From the NCBI GenBank assembly GCA_022419385.1, contig JAJUBI010000001.1, positions 248,001 to 312,000 of the forward strand: a stretch of DNA of 64,000 nucleotides, read 5' to 3'. The DNA is from Paraconiothyrium sp. Pb-2020. Taxonomy: Eukaryota > Ascomycota > Dothideomycetes > Pleosporales > Didymosphaeriaceae. The notes beneath the pieces are model-generated. The model did not search any database and was not told where the DNA came from. It saw nothing but the letters and a program-made list of their open reading frames with translations. Both the position numbers and the translations under genes were made by a program. How positions within the stretch are numbered: the first letter of the stretch is position 1; each line of letters begins with the position of its first letter. Positions 44,495 through 56,323 of this stretch are shown piece by piece.

Positions 44495-46132
44495 ATGGGA
44501 AGCTCTCTGGCCGAGGCTACCGAGTTGAAGAACAAGGGCAATGAGGCCTTCAAGAAGCAGGACTGGCCCGCTGCCGTAGACTGGTATACCAAGGCTATCG
44601 AGGCGTACGAGAAGGAGCCCTCGTTCTACACGAACCGCGCACAGGTCAGTATCAGAATGCCCCGCACGCGACCACCTTCCTGACATCCACAACAGGCCAA
44701 CATCAAGCTAGAGTCGTACGGTCTGGCGGTACATGATGCCGACAAGGCAATTGAACTCGATCCGAACAATGTCAAGGTGCGTTCATCAGCTCCTCGAGCG
44801 CAGAGCTGCTCAGGCTGCAGTCCATAGGAATAGAGTGTCCGTTATACGTGTGCCCGAGGCTGACGATATCACAGGCATACTACCGTCGCGCTTCTGCGAA
44901 TACTGCAATCCTGCGCCACCGCGAGGCCCTTCGCGATTGGAAGCTGGTAGTGAAGAAGGCCCCCAGCGATGCCACTGCGAAAATCCGTTTAGCCGACTGC
45001 GAGAGGATTGTAAAACGCGATGCTTTTCTCAAGGCCATCGAGGTTGAAGATGCACCATCCGCAGCAGAAGGCCTGGACCTTGAACACATGACCGTCGACT
45101 CCTCGTACGACGGCGCAAAATTGGGAGACAAGATCACACTGGAGTTTGTGGAGGATATGATCGAGCGGTTTAAGAACGGCAAGAAGTTAGCTTTGAAATA
45201 TGTCTACCAGATCATCCTAGCTGTTATGGACATCGTCAGGAATGAGCCAACCATGGTGGAAGTAGACGTCGAACAGGGGCAGGAGATCACCGTCTGCGGA
45301 GACACCCACGGTAGGCCCAGATTCAGCCTGCACACGATACGGTGGACGCTGACAATTTACAGGTCAATATTTCGACCTCATGGAGATCTTCCGCCTCGCT
45401 GGCAAGCCCTCAGAAAAGCACATGTTCCTCTTCAATGGCGATTTTGTCGACCGAGGATCCTGGTCCACTGAGATTGCGCTCCTACTTTACGCCTACAAGT
45501 GGCTATACCCTGACAAGTTCTTCCTGAACCGCGGTAACCACGAGACCGACGACATGAACCGCATGTACGGCTTTGAAGGCGAGTGTCGCGCAAAGTACAC
45601 CAAAGACCGCGTCTTCAAGCTTTTCTCCGAGTCCTTCTCGGCTCTTCCTCTTGCAACGCTCATCGGGAAGAAGTACTTCGTGCTCCACGGCGGTCTCTTC
45701 TCAGACGACAAGATCACGCTCGACGACGTGAGGAAGCTGGATCGCTTCAAGCAGCGGCAACCCGGACAGGCGGGCCTGATGATGGAGATGCTTTGGACAG
45801 ACCCACAGACACAGCCCGGTCGTGGACCTTCGAAACGTGGTGTCGGCCTTCAATTCGGTCCTGATGTCACCAAACGCTTCTGCGAAAACAACAACCTCGA
45901 GGCAATTATTCGCTCGCACGAAGTTCGCATGGAGGGCTACGAGGTTGAACACGACGGAAAGTGCATCACAGTCTTCTCTGCACCACACTACTGCGACAGC
46001 ACCGGCAACAAAGGAGCCTTCATCAAAATCGGACCAGAATATAAGCTCAACTTTACACAATTCGACGCAGTGCCGCATCCGAACATCAAACCCATGGCTT
46101 ACGCCTCGAATGGACTTCAAGGCATGCTATAA
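44495..46132 (+). CDS. ppt1: Serine/threonine protein phosphatase 5 (Ppt1)
   Basis: PP5/Ppt1 is a Hsp90-associated phosphatase. Exons are 44495-44644, 44696-44776, 44875-45310 and 45363-46132, all GT-AG and in phase, encoding 478 residues, the usual length. The N-terminal 120 residues form three TPR repeats (LKNKGNEAFKKQDWPAAVDWYTKAIE, then AYYRRASANTAILRHREAL). The catalytic domain has every metal-site motif: GDTHG, GDFVDRG, GNHE, and the late RSHEVRMEGYEVEHDGKC and SAPHYCD. The start MGSSLAEATELK is the first ATG and agrees with the TPR onset. It shares its promoter with spt4. No defect. Confidence 0.95.
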
Positions 46133-47620
46133 AAGTCGAATGGAGTTGAGGGTATGCTTGGATATTCCCTTGTAGCGTATGCATACTTTGGTGTTTGGCG
46201 TATCTGCATACCACGGAGGCTCACCCTTACTTTTGGTACGATACGCCTGGTTTTGTTGAAGGGGTTACACATTGTTGCATATTACAATGGGTGTATTATA
46301 GACACGTCGGTATAAGCCGGCAGCATACTTGTAGAACTTCGAGCTCTCCACTAGGTACGTATAATGAATTGGTACCCAAATATGCACCCTCACGCGCCTC
46401 TGTTGCTGTTGTTGCGCGGTACGTGTGCTGTCGGACGTAGGATTGGTGGAACTCGAAGGCTATTCGATTAGTATCTGCGATGGACCTACGGCTACATGAC
46501 CTATGCGACAGGACTCAAGTATGAGCAAGAATTACATGTCTGCCCATGGCAGTACGTCAAACAAGTTCCCATATCACCTATATCAGCCAGAACGACCCAT
46601 CTGCCAGATATCATATATGAAGATCGCTATTGACTTGCTAGATCGAGCTGTAACAAGCCAGATATTTGCGTCTGCCCTGTGTAAGTTTCATTTGCAGTAG
46701 AAAGACTGAGGATAAGAAATGGAGACAAATTCTGAAACTTCAAATTCAGGGAGGAACAATGCGACCGGGCGCAGGGAGTCCGTTTTCGAATTACCCAAAG
46801 GGCCTATGGAAGGCTCGTCAAGCAAGTCGGAAGAGTTCCACTCACGTAAGAAGTCGGCCGAACCCCAGGAGGGATCCAAGTGGAGCTTCCCCAATGCGGC
46901 CTGGCTTCCGAGCTCGTTCACGTTGGATGTCCGCGTGGTCCACATACCCTGTGGCACATGTGAAAGAGCAGCAAGCATCCCATGCATGTGAGAACGTATA
47001 ATGTAGACTTGCAAGCAGAAACATAGGCAGGGTAGATGGAGGCTCACAATAAAGTCCCAACGGGCACTTTTTCGTGTGCAACGCTGGCAACGCATGCTCG
47101 GAAACTCCGTAACTCCAGCGCCGTGATTGGCTCAGCCTTCGGTGCCTCGGCTCGCGGGTTAGCTTCTATGCGACCGGCGAGCGCGTCACTGCGTCAGTTC
47201 CCATTTCAAAAGGTGGAGCGCTTGATGCCGCGGCTCCTTTGTACAGTCTCTCCAGTTTCTCCACGTTCTCCAGATCTCCTAATATAACCTCCGCTTGCTT
47301 GTAATTCCAGGAGCCGTCTGGGAAAAGCTGGGGAAGAAGAGGCGTCGTATTGATATTTGGCCAAGACCCTGCATAGGTATGACATTCGGACACGCCGAGC
47401 ACCCACATCTGGGGCTCGGGAGGATCTGGGGTATCTAATGGACGGCAGGTCTTTGAAGCTCGAGTCCCTCATTTTCTCCGTGTAACTGCATCGGTACCAC
47501 CTCGTCGACCTCCGCCGCTAGCTAGCTAAGTGCTGTGCCTCGCAGCTAAAGACTGAGACCTTTCGCTATCCACGAGATATATACCCGCAGCTTCGAAACG
47601 AGCACAGAACGAAGGCCATC
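46133..47620. other. Long intergenic region, one weak candidate
   Basis: No conserved gene in 1.5 kb. A plus-strand frame at 46719-46991 (90 codons, METNSETSNSGRNN..., polar) has a reasonable start but no domain and is not firmly called. The last few hundred bases are the promoter of the acyl-CoA synthetase gene. Confidence 0.4.
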
Positions 47621-49985
47621 ATGTTCGGAACGTCGGATCTTCAGCTGCAGCGCGCGCAGGAGTTTTCGGTGCCGCCGCCGAAGGGCCAGCCGTACGGTGT
47701 ACCACTGCCTGGAACTGAGACGGAAGGACGCAGCGCGGTGTATAGGCACTGGAGGTTTGCAGACAAGCCGTTGTTGGAGACGTTGGACCCCGCGATTACG
47801 ACGGCTCATGAAGCGTTCGAGTCGGCCGGTACGTGGCACCAGCGTTGCATATATCCGTGGTTCGCTAAATGAGTGTCACAGCCACGAGATACCCAAAGAA
47901 CAGGTGCCTTGGCCACCGACCGTACGATCCTGTTACCAAGACCTGGGGCGCATACGTATGGCAAGATTACGAGACCATCCATCGGCGGAGGAAGAACTTT
48001 GGAGCTGGTCTTGTTCACTTGCATAAGCAGGTGGGCGTGACGGAGCAGAGCTATGGCGTGGGTTTGTGGTGTCAGAACAGGCCTGAGTGGCAGATCACTG
48101 GTACGTAATGGATTTCCTGTTGAACACAAGTTACCGCACGGCCGGCATTTCCACATTCTTGCCGCAAGATGCACTGGACAGGACTCATGGCCAGGCAAAA
48201 TATCTTGGCTGCAGAGGCTGACGTGCATAGATTTGGGATGCATGTCACAACGCCTTTACACCGTTTCGCTATACGATACCCTAGGCCCCGACACGACCGA
48301 GTACATTATCAACCACGCAGAGTTGAACTGCGTCGTAACCTCACTGAACCATGTGGTTCCCCTCCTTAAACTGAAGCCGCGACTACCGGCTCTTAAGCTG
48401 ATCGTTGTCCTGGATCCTCTGTCGGATGGCGAACAAGCTGGTTTCTCCAAGAGCGATCTCTTGAACGCTATGGCGAGTGATTTGGGTGTCTCTATCCATT
48501 ACATTGGGGAAGTAGAAGCTCTGGGCGAGAAGCAACCGCTGCCCTACAACCCCCCTACGCCTGACGATGTTGTCACCATCAACTACACATCCGGTACTAC
48601 GGGAGACCCGAAGGGAGTCGTGTTGACTCACCGAGCTGCGCAAGCAGGGATCTGCTCTTCTCTCATCCTGCTGGGCGGTACTAATTCTGGGGTTTATGCT
48701 TCTTTCCTTCCCCTTGCGCATATTTACCAGCGGTTAGGAGAGCATGGTGCGCTGAGCACGGGTTCTTGCATTGGCTATTTCCATGGTAACATCGCAGAGC
48801 TGGTGGATGACCTCAAGGTTCTCAGGCCAACTCTTGTCTCTGGTGTGCCGCGACTGTATAACAGATTCGGAGCTGCCATCAAAGACGCCACCGTTGCGCA
48901 GACCGGTGTGAAAGGTGCACTATCTCGCCATGTAGTCTCTAAGAAGCTCGCCGCTATTAATGACAAGCACAACCCCAGCAACACCCACCTCCTCTATGAC
49001 CGTATCTGGTCCAAGAAAGTCGCCGCCGGCATCGGCCTCGACCGCGTCAAGACCATGGTCACCGGCTCCGCCCCCATCGACCCCTCCCTCCTCCAATTCC
49101 TTCGCATCGTCTTCAGCAACAATTTCCCCCAGGGCTACGGTCTCACCGAGACCTACGCCATCGGTATCGTCCAAATCGAAGGCGACTTATCCGCCGGCTC
49201 GTGCGGCGGTCCCGCCCCCTGCGCGGAAGTCTGCCTCCTCGACGTCCCCGACATGGAGTACCTTTCCACAGACAAACCGCACCCACGCGGCGAGCTGCTT
49301 ATGCGGTGCACGACGCAGTTCCGTGAGTACTTCCGCAACCCGGAGGAGACGGCAAAGGCAGTCGACGCAGATGGCTGGTTCCACACAGGCGACATCTGCT
49401 CTGTCGACGAGCTCGGCCGTTTCAAGATCATCGACCGCAGGAAGAACGTGCTCAAGCTCGCTCAGGGCGAGTACATCAGCCCTGAACGTATCGAGAACGT
49501 CTACCTTGCCAACTGCGGGTGGATGGCTACTGCATACGTGCACGGCGACAGCCACCAGGCGTCCCTCGTCGGCATCTTTGGCGTTGCGCCGGATCTATTC
49601 CCTGCTTTCGCGAGCAAGGTTCTGGGTGAGAAAATTGCGGTTGGCGATGTTGAAGCTCTGAAGGCGGCGCTCAAGAATAAGAAGGTGGAGAAGGCTGTTC
49701 TCAAGGAACTTGACCGTGTGGGCAAGAAGAACAAGTTCAACAGTTACGAGAAGGTGAGGGCTGTGAGGTTGTTCTTGGATCCGTTTACGGTGGATAACCA
49801 GCTTTTGACACCGACGTAAGTTTCTTCAATTCCCCATGGTCCCGTAGAGGAGTTGAAGACTAACATTCTACAGGCTCAAATTGAAGCGTCCTCAGACTGC
49901 GAAGGCATTTAGACAGCATCTCGACGACTGCTACGAGGAGGCACTTGCCGAGGAGGCGAGCGGCAAGGCAAAGGCCAAGCTATAG
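47621..49985 (+). CDS. Long-chain fatty acid-CoA ligase, peroxisomal
   Basis: It activates long-chain fatty acids with ATP and CoA. Four exons are read: 47621-47828, 47882-48100, 48231-49815 and 49874-49985, giving 707 residues. The adenylate-forming P-loop is YTSGTTGDPKGVVLTH; later motifs are GYGLTET, DGWFHTGDIC and IDRRKNVLKLAQGEYISPE. The last exon is short but important: it ends in AKL, a type 1 peroxisomal targeting signal, so the enzyme probably feeds peroxisomal beta-oxidation (Faa2-like role). The N-terminal 60 residues (FGTSDLQLQRAQEFSVPPPKG) match the family opening. All junctions keep phase, so the gene appears intact. Confidence 0.93.
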
Positions 49986-50442
49986 ACGCACATTCGGCGC
50001 TTGTACGATTGCATGTTCTAGGCATATTCTAGATATAGAGCTAGATTCGACTGTTGCCATGTAGAAAGTATACATAAATCAGACTTGTTTTAAGGCTTAC
50101 CCATAGCATGACGAGTACGCTCTGCACCACCAGTTGGCTCCCCAGACTTGCAGTGTGAGCGGCTTGGCCAACCTTCTGTTCCTATCAAGCTAGTCAACCC
50201 GTCATCCTTTAGGCTCTTCAATCACACCGCCCGCTTCGCATGCTTCGCATGCTTCGCAAACTTCGCGTCTTTCGCATTGTCCTACCGAAGGCTCCCCACA
50301 TGACGTAAGCCCGTAAGCAACCATCCTCCATTGTCCAAAAGCAGCAATCCTCCACCATCTTCCTCGTTCATGTCCTCGTTCATATCCTCGTTCATAAGTA
50401 ACACTCCCCCATACTGTCCTTCCCATCGTCCATCATCCCAAT
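49986..50442. other. Intergenic with short tandem repeats
   Basis: Contains CTTCGCATG-type repeats (about 50228-50275) and three 12-bp units of TCCTCGTTCATR (50361-50396) directly before the dehydrogenase ATG, probably in its leader. Confidence 0.6.
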
Positions 50443-51537
50443 ATGCCCTCAACAGTCCCAAAAACAATGCCCGCCTGGCGCACCACCTTCACCAAAGCAG
50501 AACCCTTCCTAAAAGAGATACACACGCCCGAACCCGCACAAGATGAGCTCCTCGTCAAGATCTTAGCCATGGGCGTATGCCACTCCGACTGCACGCTCCT
50601 CTCCCTCTCCGCCCCCATCCACGGCATGAAGTCCGAGTTCACACTCGGTCACGAAGCATGCGGTGAAATCGTCGCGCTAGGGTCTCAAGTTCCCGCTCAG
50701 TCCTTTGCGGTGGGTGATAGAGTTGCGATGCACATCATTCCCGGGTGCGGTCTTGCTTCTTGTGCAGACTGCGCGAGGGGGATGAATAGAGTGTGTCGCG
50801 CGCCTGAGAGCGGGAATTATGGTCTTGGTATCAGTGATGGGTTTTTCGCGGAGTATGCGGTTGTGAGTGCGCGCGCGGCTGTTAGGCTCCCGAGGAATTT
50901 GCCTGTGGAGCTGGCGGCTGTGAGTGCGGATGCGGTGTTGACGGCGTACCATGCTGTGCGGTATACCGGGGTTATCTCCTCAAATGATACGGTTGCGATC
51001 TTTGGTTTGGGAGGCGTGGGGTTGAATGGGTTGCAGACGGCGCTGTATCTTGGGGTAGGGAAGGAGAGGGTGTTAGTTGCGGATAAGAGGCGGAGTGTGT
51101 TGGATGAGGCGGTTAAGCTGGGAGTGCCTGCTTCGAATACATTTCTTGTAGGGGATGAGACGAAGGGTTCTATTGAGGCGTATGTCGCTGAGAAAGGTGT
51201 GCAGGTGGATGTTGTGTTTGACTTCGTTGGGCATGAGCAGACGGTGAAGGCGGCGCAGATGGTGGTGAGAAGCGGAGGGACTGTTGTACTGGTGGGGTTG
51301 ATGAGTCCGGTTGTGCCTCTAGTGCCGCTGGTCACGGTGCTGAAGGCTGCAACGATCAAGACGGGATATAACGGCACCATGGAGGCATTTCGAGAGTGTC
51401 TTGAGTTGATGGCGAAGGGGGTACTGAAGCCGAGTGTGGAGACGGGATCGATACGGAGACTGCCAGAAGTATTGAGGGATTTGGATGAGGGAAAGATCAA
51501 GAATAGGATGGTGCTGTTGCCAGATTGGGAAACGTGA
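50443..51537 (+). CDS. Zinc-dependent alcohol dehydrogenase
   Basis: This single-exon gene of 364 residues belongs to the medium-chain dehydrogenase/reductase superfamily. The catalytic zinc ligands are visible in GVCHSD and GHEACGE. The structural-zinc lobe is GCGLASCADCARGMNRVC. The Rossmann fold has GLGGVGLNGLQ, followed by an acidic-end strand VLVADK that suggests NAD preference. The C-terminal DLDEGKIKNRMVL is the family's usual end. The substrate cannot be deduced. The start MPSTVPKTMPAWR is the first ATG. The 3' half of the gene is less GC-rich in wobble positions than the 5' half. It stands next to the acyl-CoA synthetase but faces the same way with its own promoter. Confidence 0.92.
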   Translation: MPSTVPKTMPAWRTTFTKAEPFLKEIHTPEPAQDELLVKILAMGVCHSDCTLLSLSAPIHGMKSEFTLGHEACGEIVALGSQVPAQSFAVGDRVAMHIIPGCGLASCADCARGMNRVCRAPESGNYGLGISDGFFAEYAVVSARAAVRLPRNLPVELAAVSADAVLTAYHAVRYTGVISSNDTVAIFGLGGVGLNGLQTALYLGVGKERVLVADKRRSVLDEAVKLGVPASNTFLVGDETKGSIEAYVAEKGVQVDVVFDFVGHEQTVKAAQMVVRSGGTVVLVGLMSPVVPLVPLVTVLKAATIKTGYNGTMEAFRECLELMAKGVLKPSVETGSIRRLPEVLRDLDEGKIKNRMVLLPDWET

Positions 51538-51673
51538 AAGTATGGGAATGGGGGCGACTGCGTGACGATAATCAAAGTTGAAGATATGCTATATAGTACG
51601 AAGTAGAGTAAATGAGAACCGCAGTCGTAAAGTTTCAAAAGTATCCGATGACTTGGAGTGTTGTCGAAGTTCG

Positions 51674-53575
51674 CTATGTAATAATGATCACCTCCTTTTC
51701 TCGCACACCCTGCTCAATTTCCTGTGCGATTTCTCCGTTCATGAATCCCCTTATGTACGCCGGACATACAAGGCGATGACCCTTGTGTCCTTCAGGCGTT
51801 AAGATGAAAGGCATGTGCATTCCCAAAATCACGCAACATACGTCCCCTATCCGCGTTGTTGCACCTGAAACAAGGGCAAGGTGGCCTCCTTCAGTGACGG
51901 CTAATCGGCGATTGGCGCTTGCTCCTAGCCTGATCTCGATCTCGTGCAGCCTGAAGAGCACTTTATTATCTTTTGGTATTGCCTTCCTATCCCTAACATG
52001 CTGTCGGTATAGCGCGAAAAGGTCAATGTAGCTGTCTAAATGATTTCGCTCTAGGGAAACTGGCTTGGAACTCCCTACTAACATTGTAAGGACGAAGTCA
52101 TCCTCGAGAACTGTCTTGAAAGCTGACACCCGCTCCCAGAGAGTATCGATGAGGGGCTTTCCGCTGGCTTGTACTTCATCACTCCAATCGCTCGGATTCA
52201 GCGCAAAATCGCCATATTGTATGTTGTCTGAAAGCCAGACAATCTTATCGCAGATACTGCCAGAGACTTGAAGTGTCTTCGAACCATGATCGACGAATGC
52301 CGCCAATCCTTGAGCTATACCTCCTGCGAGATTTTGCTCGTCGGTGTCCAAAATAACTCTCGTAGCGGGTGGTATATGCCAAAGTGGGATCCAAGAAGGG
52401 GACGTGTTGTCCAGGACGCTCTTTCTGTCGTGACGTTCAGCATAACCGAGCAGCCAGCATGCTTCATGCCGGTCCTGCAACAGCGCGCATGCTGTTTCAA
52501 AATATACGTCTTCCACAGCGAGATTGTAATTAGGTTTGACCAATGTTTCACCGTGTGGCGATTTTGCGAGTGGACTTGCGAGCAAAGCGTAGATACGGTC
52601 CCTAGGGTCTGTAGCTTCCAGATTGGACGCCATCTCAAGCATAGATACAAGCCGCGTGGAGTTCTTTGATGGCGCTGATTTGCTGAGCAATTTGATGAGT
52701 GGTAGCGAAGATTGCCACGAAACCTTCGACCGATAATGCCTATATACCGTCAGGAACAAGTTGCAAAGAAACCCCACTGGTCCCCTCCACTTGAAATCCA
52801 GAGCAGCCAGCATGGTATCAAAGTCGAACACAATTGGATACCAGCATACGAATTCGAACAGCTGCGCAACGCTCATGTGCTCTGTGCCCCACCATAATGC
52901 GCACTGCTTCGCAATGGCGACCTCTTGTACTACCCAGACACGCCGAAAATACGGCAGCTTCAAGAATATGTCGACATGCATCCAGCGCTTCCTTTCTTGG
53001 CAGATTGGGTGGGACTCAGGGAGAAATACTATGCCTGTGGAGTCTCCATAGTGACTGTTCAGGAACTTATTCGTCTCCGCGATGAGATGAAAACACTGTT
53101 TTGCCTGATCATCTGGATCGCGCCCAAGCCATGCAAGTACCCCATTAGCTTTAGCGAATACCTGCTCCATCATCTCCACTTGCGAGGTGCGCTCTTCAAT
53201 GTCTTGCTGGTTGATGCAGATAGCATCTGCCCAGACGACTCTCTCTATGTTGGTGAAGCGGAATGTCCTCAAGGCATCGGCCAGGTTGGTCGTAACACTG
53301 ATTGGGACCACATTGCAGGTGATTCGTTCGGTAATGGTCGGATCACCCCAGACGTAACTGATAGCTTCGTATTCATCAACAACATCGTCTATAGCAACAA
53401 TCTCGATCCTGCATTGGATGGGAGCTGTGGCATGTCCTGGCTCGAGGTGTAAGATCCTGAAGAAGTTACCTGCCGGAAGTGGGTGATATATGCTGGCGGA
53501 CGGTGTTGGATCGGCGGCGGGTTTGTGATGTGTAGTCAACGTATTAAGCTCTTTCGGTTTACCTCCAGGTTCCAT
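51674..53575 (-). CDS. HET-domain protein, intact
   Basis: This is an uninterrupted single-exon frame of 633 residues. The HET core spans about residues 65-240: YEAISYVWGD, VVWADAICINQQDIEER, QVEMMEQVFAKANGVLAWLG and FRRVWVVQEVAIAKQCALWWG. The later DPRDRIYALLASP and the C-terminal FILTPEGHKGHRLVCPAYIRGFMNGE are the usual follow-on blocks of this family. HET proteins mediate vegetative incompatibility, a death response on fusion with unlike strains. No partner domain such as STAND/NACHT is fused. The start MEPGGKPKEL is the first ATG. This contrasts with the broken HET gene at 32765-35036. Confidence 0.93.
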   Translation of the reverse strand: MEPGGKPKELNTLTTHHKPAADPTPSASIYHPLPAGNFFRILHLEPGHATAPIQCRIEIVAIDDVVDEYEAISYVWGDPTITERITCNVVPISVTTNLADALRTFRFTNIERVVWADAICINQQDIEERTSQVEMMEQVFAKANGVLAWLGRDPDDQAKQCFHLIAETNKFLNSHYGDSTGIVFLPESHPICQERKRWMHVDIFLKLPYFRRVWVVQEVAIAKQCALWWGTEHMSVAQLFEFVCWYPIVFDFDTMLAALDFKWRGPVGFLCNLFLTVYRHYRSKVSWQSSLPLIKLLSKSAPSKNSTRLVSMLEMASNLEATDPRDRIYALLASPLAKSPHGETLVKPNYNLAVEDVYFETACALLQDRHEACWLLGYAERHDRKSVLDNTSPSWIPLWHIPPATRVILDTDEQNLAGGIAQGLAAFVDHGSKTLQVSGSICDKIVWLSDNIQYGDFALNPSDWSDEVQASGKPLIDTLWERVSAFKTVLEDDFVLTMLVGSSKPVSLERNHLDSYIDLFALYRQHVRDRKAIPKDNKVLFRLHEIEIRLGASANRRLAVTEGGHLALVSGATTRIGDVCCVILGMHMPFILTPEGHKGHRLVCPAYIRGFMNGEIAQEIEQGVREKEVIIIT

Positions 53576-54346
53576 GTTAGTCGGTAAGTGTAGCGTGCAA
53601 ATTGACTCGATCGCCGATCAGCGATATTTCTTCGTGCAGCCAGGCGAGTGGAAAGTGTCAACTAATGGTATGAGGTGCAACAGGATATAATAGTAGGGAA
53701 GAGGATGCTGTCTTTAGATCAGGCTGAGCCTGCGGGGAAACTGCTGCAAGGCTGAGCTTAGAAGTTGCGACTACCGTTAACATCGGAGGGGCGCAGCTCG
53801 GTACAGGATTTCACTTACAGGTACACTGAGTACGTTGACCAATGAGCTGTTAGCTGGTACTCGAAAGCCAATGATGATTATTGCATCAAGCAATCCAAGT
53901 CAAGCCTTCGCGAAAGGACAGTTTCGTCATTGATCAAGCAAGAATCAGTAGCGCGGAAGAAGTGAAGAAAAACGAAAACAAATAAGTGAAAGCGTATAAG
54001 CAGACAGGCTCAGCTGTCCAGCTGATCACTGATTGAAGTCTCCGTAGTTGTAGTATGTGATGGCCTCACTCAGAGTAGCCGCAACAATTACGGAAAACGG
54101 TCCAATGGTCTTCGCGACATACATTGTCCACGCTATTATGCGCCGGGGCCTCTTTATGGCCAGTGTTCCCGCGTGAGCAGTCATTGTATATGAGAGAGAA
54201 AGTATGCTCAACGGCACGGTCGACGTTGCTGACGGTAGTCGCGACTTCCAACCCCAGTCTGGTGATTACAAACCAAAGGACAGCTAAAGGCACGTCAATT
54301 ATACCTGATTAATAACCCACCCTCCCCCGGCCCCAAGAACACGCCC
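53576..54346. other. Intergenic, no gene seen
   Basis: Promoter side of the HET gene and 3' side of the transesterase gene. Short frames near 54026-54293 lack recognisable content. Confidence 0.45.
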
Positions 54347-55779
54347 TCAACGTACCTTCCCATACCTCTCAAACATCCCCTTCTGAAACCCCTCATGCAT
54401 CCTCAGCACCTCCGGCGCCATCGGCGGCAGAGCCTGACAAAACGCAACACCACAAAGCCCCGCCTCCACATCAATATACTACCAACATTAGCAATCACCC
54501 CACTCCCACTCCTCATAAACCATGAAATCACAAACACTCACCCAGGTCATACTCGGCACCCCACCCCAAAAATACGTCCCCCCTTCCATCCTCCCCTCTG
54601 CCCCCCCTCACAAACCAACCCGCAAAACTCCAGCTCTTCTCGATTTCCGGCGGTAAACTCATGCCCAGATACTGCGCATGCGCCGGCGACGAGCGCAGAT
54701 AGTCGTTGAACGCCTTCTTGCACGTGGCATCCAGCTGCGGGCGGAAAAGCTCGTCGTACGACGCCGGACCGAGGAGTCTAGCATCGCGCTGGAGGACAGC
54801 GTGGACGACCTTGAAGTACGCGGCTGCGCTGCCGTAGGCGCCGCCTCCGCCTAGGCAGTCTTTTCCGCCGAAGAGGGGGTCGAAGGTTGGGGCGTCGACG
54901 GCGGGGGGTGAGCCTGTTTCGCTGAGGGTGCTGATGGTGGCGAGACGGGGTTGGATGTCTGGGCGGGCGTGGGGGTAGAAGGTTATGTCTTTGATGTCTA
55001 AAGGGTTGAAAATTTTCTCGCGCATGAGTTGCTCGAGGGTCGTGCCGGTGAGGCGCTCGAGGAGCTTGCCGGCCCAGTCGGGGCCGCCGCTGTAGCGGAA
55101 GCTGGTGCCGGGCTCGAAGAGGAGGGGGAGTGTTGATTTGTCTTCGACGGTTGGGCCGGTCCATGGGAGCTCGCCGCGACTTGCGCGCCATTTTGCGAGA
55201 AGGGGGTTGAACCAGTCGTATTCGTAGCCCGAGGTGTGAGAAAGGAGGTGTCTTGTCTGCGTTAGCCCTTCTTTCGTCAACTTCACGATTGCAATGTAGC
55301 TTACCGAAGGGTGATAGGAGTCTTATGTGGCTCAAACACCCCCTCATTCCTCTCATCATCAAAGTCAGTCATGATACCGTATTTTCCCACCTCTGGCAGT
55401 ACGTCTGAAACAGGTCTATCCAGGTCTACAATGCCTGCTTCTACAGCTTGCAAGCACGCGACCGAAGTGAGCAACTTCGTCATAGAGGCCAACCAGCATA
55501 TTGTATCGAGTTGGAAAGGTTGGTCGGATCCCTCCTTGAGTGATGCGACGCCGTCTGCCTTCGAATAGAGGATGTTGCCGTCCACGTCACCAGCAAGAAG
55601 TGCATAACCCCTGAAATACCCTCAACGTTAGCCCACATACACATTCCTTCATGGTGATCCACATACGGCAAAACCTTCTTCTCCAGAGCTTCATCATACG
55701 CCTTCTCAAACGATATCGCAGGCCCAGCGAGCAAATCCTCACGCTGCTGAGCGACCTTTGTTTCCGAGAACAGGGCCAT
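54347..55779 (-). CDS. Beta-lactamase-fold transesterase/esterase
   Basis: Exons are 55667-55779, 55305-55610, an exon from 55251 down to about 54541, and a last exon down to the stop at 54347. The class C beta-lactamase fold is shown by WLASMTKL (the nucleophile SxxK), the tyrosine motif FRYSGGPDWAG, HLLSHTSGYEYDWF and GGGGAYGSAAAYFKVVHAVL. In fungi such proteins act as esterases or acyltransferases (LovD-like). The last intron begins GTGAGT after EYDLG. Its acceptor leads to YIDVEAGLCGVAFCQALPPM only if one base of the CCC at 54541-54543 is removed, so the end carries a one-base discrepancy. The start MALFSETKVAQQ has no signal peptide, so the enzyme is probably cytosolic. Confidence 0.8.
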
Positions 55780-56323
55780 TGAGTCGTTTGATGATAGTAG
55801 TGATGTTGGGTTGATAATGGGTGTCGAGAATACCGTTGGAGGTGCGGGTGCGGGTGCTGGGGGGATATAAGCAACCGGTGGGACTGTGCCGCAGATCTGA
55901 CTGAGGTATTATTTCTGCGGCACGGTGCAGCGTCTGTGGAGACCAGCTTCTTGATAGGTTTGGATCTTGGTTAGGTATGGCTCCTGGAGGTGGTAAGTTG
56001 GAAGCATACTTCTTCCACAAGCATCACGTGTAACAAGGCGGACTCGGGCCTGGGCATCCGCTGAGTGGCTGTCTGGTAGGTAAAGAAATCGGCCAATCAA
56101 GTAAATCGACATCAAGGTTGGCTGACAGGCACCTATACTGCATAAGCGGAACTTCATTAGCGCGCTTTATTACAGTAATCCCAGATTTAATCCAGCCACG
56201 TGACATCGAAGACAGAAAGACCACCACGTTTCACCTATCAGAATCCAAACGACTTCCTCATGCCTCACACAAGTTTATATTTTGACATTAAATAATTATA
56301 TGAGTTAAAAGAGGGTATAAACC
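55780..56323. other. Intergenic, no gene seen
   Basis: Upstream of the transesterase and downstream of the carboxylesterase, both minus-strand. No other feature. Confidence 0.45.
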
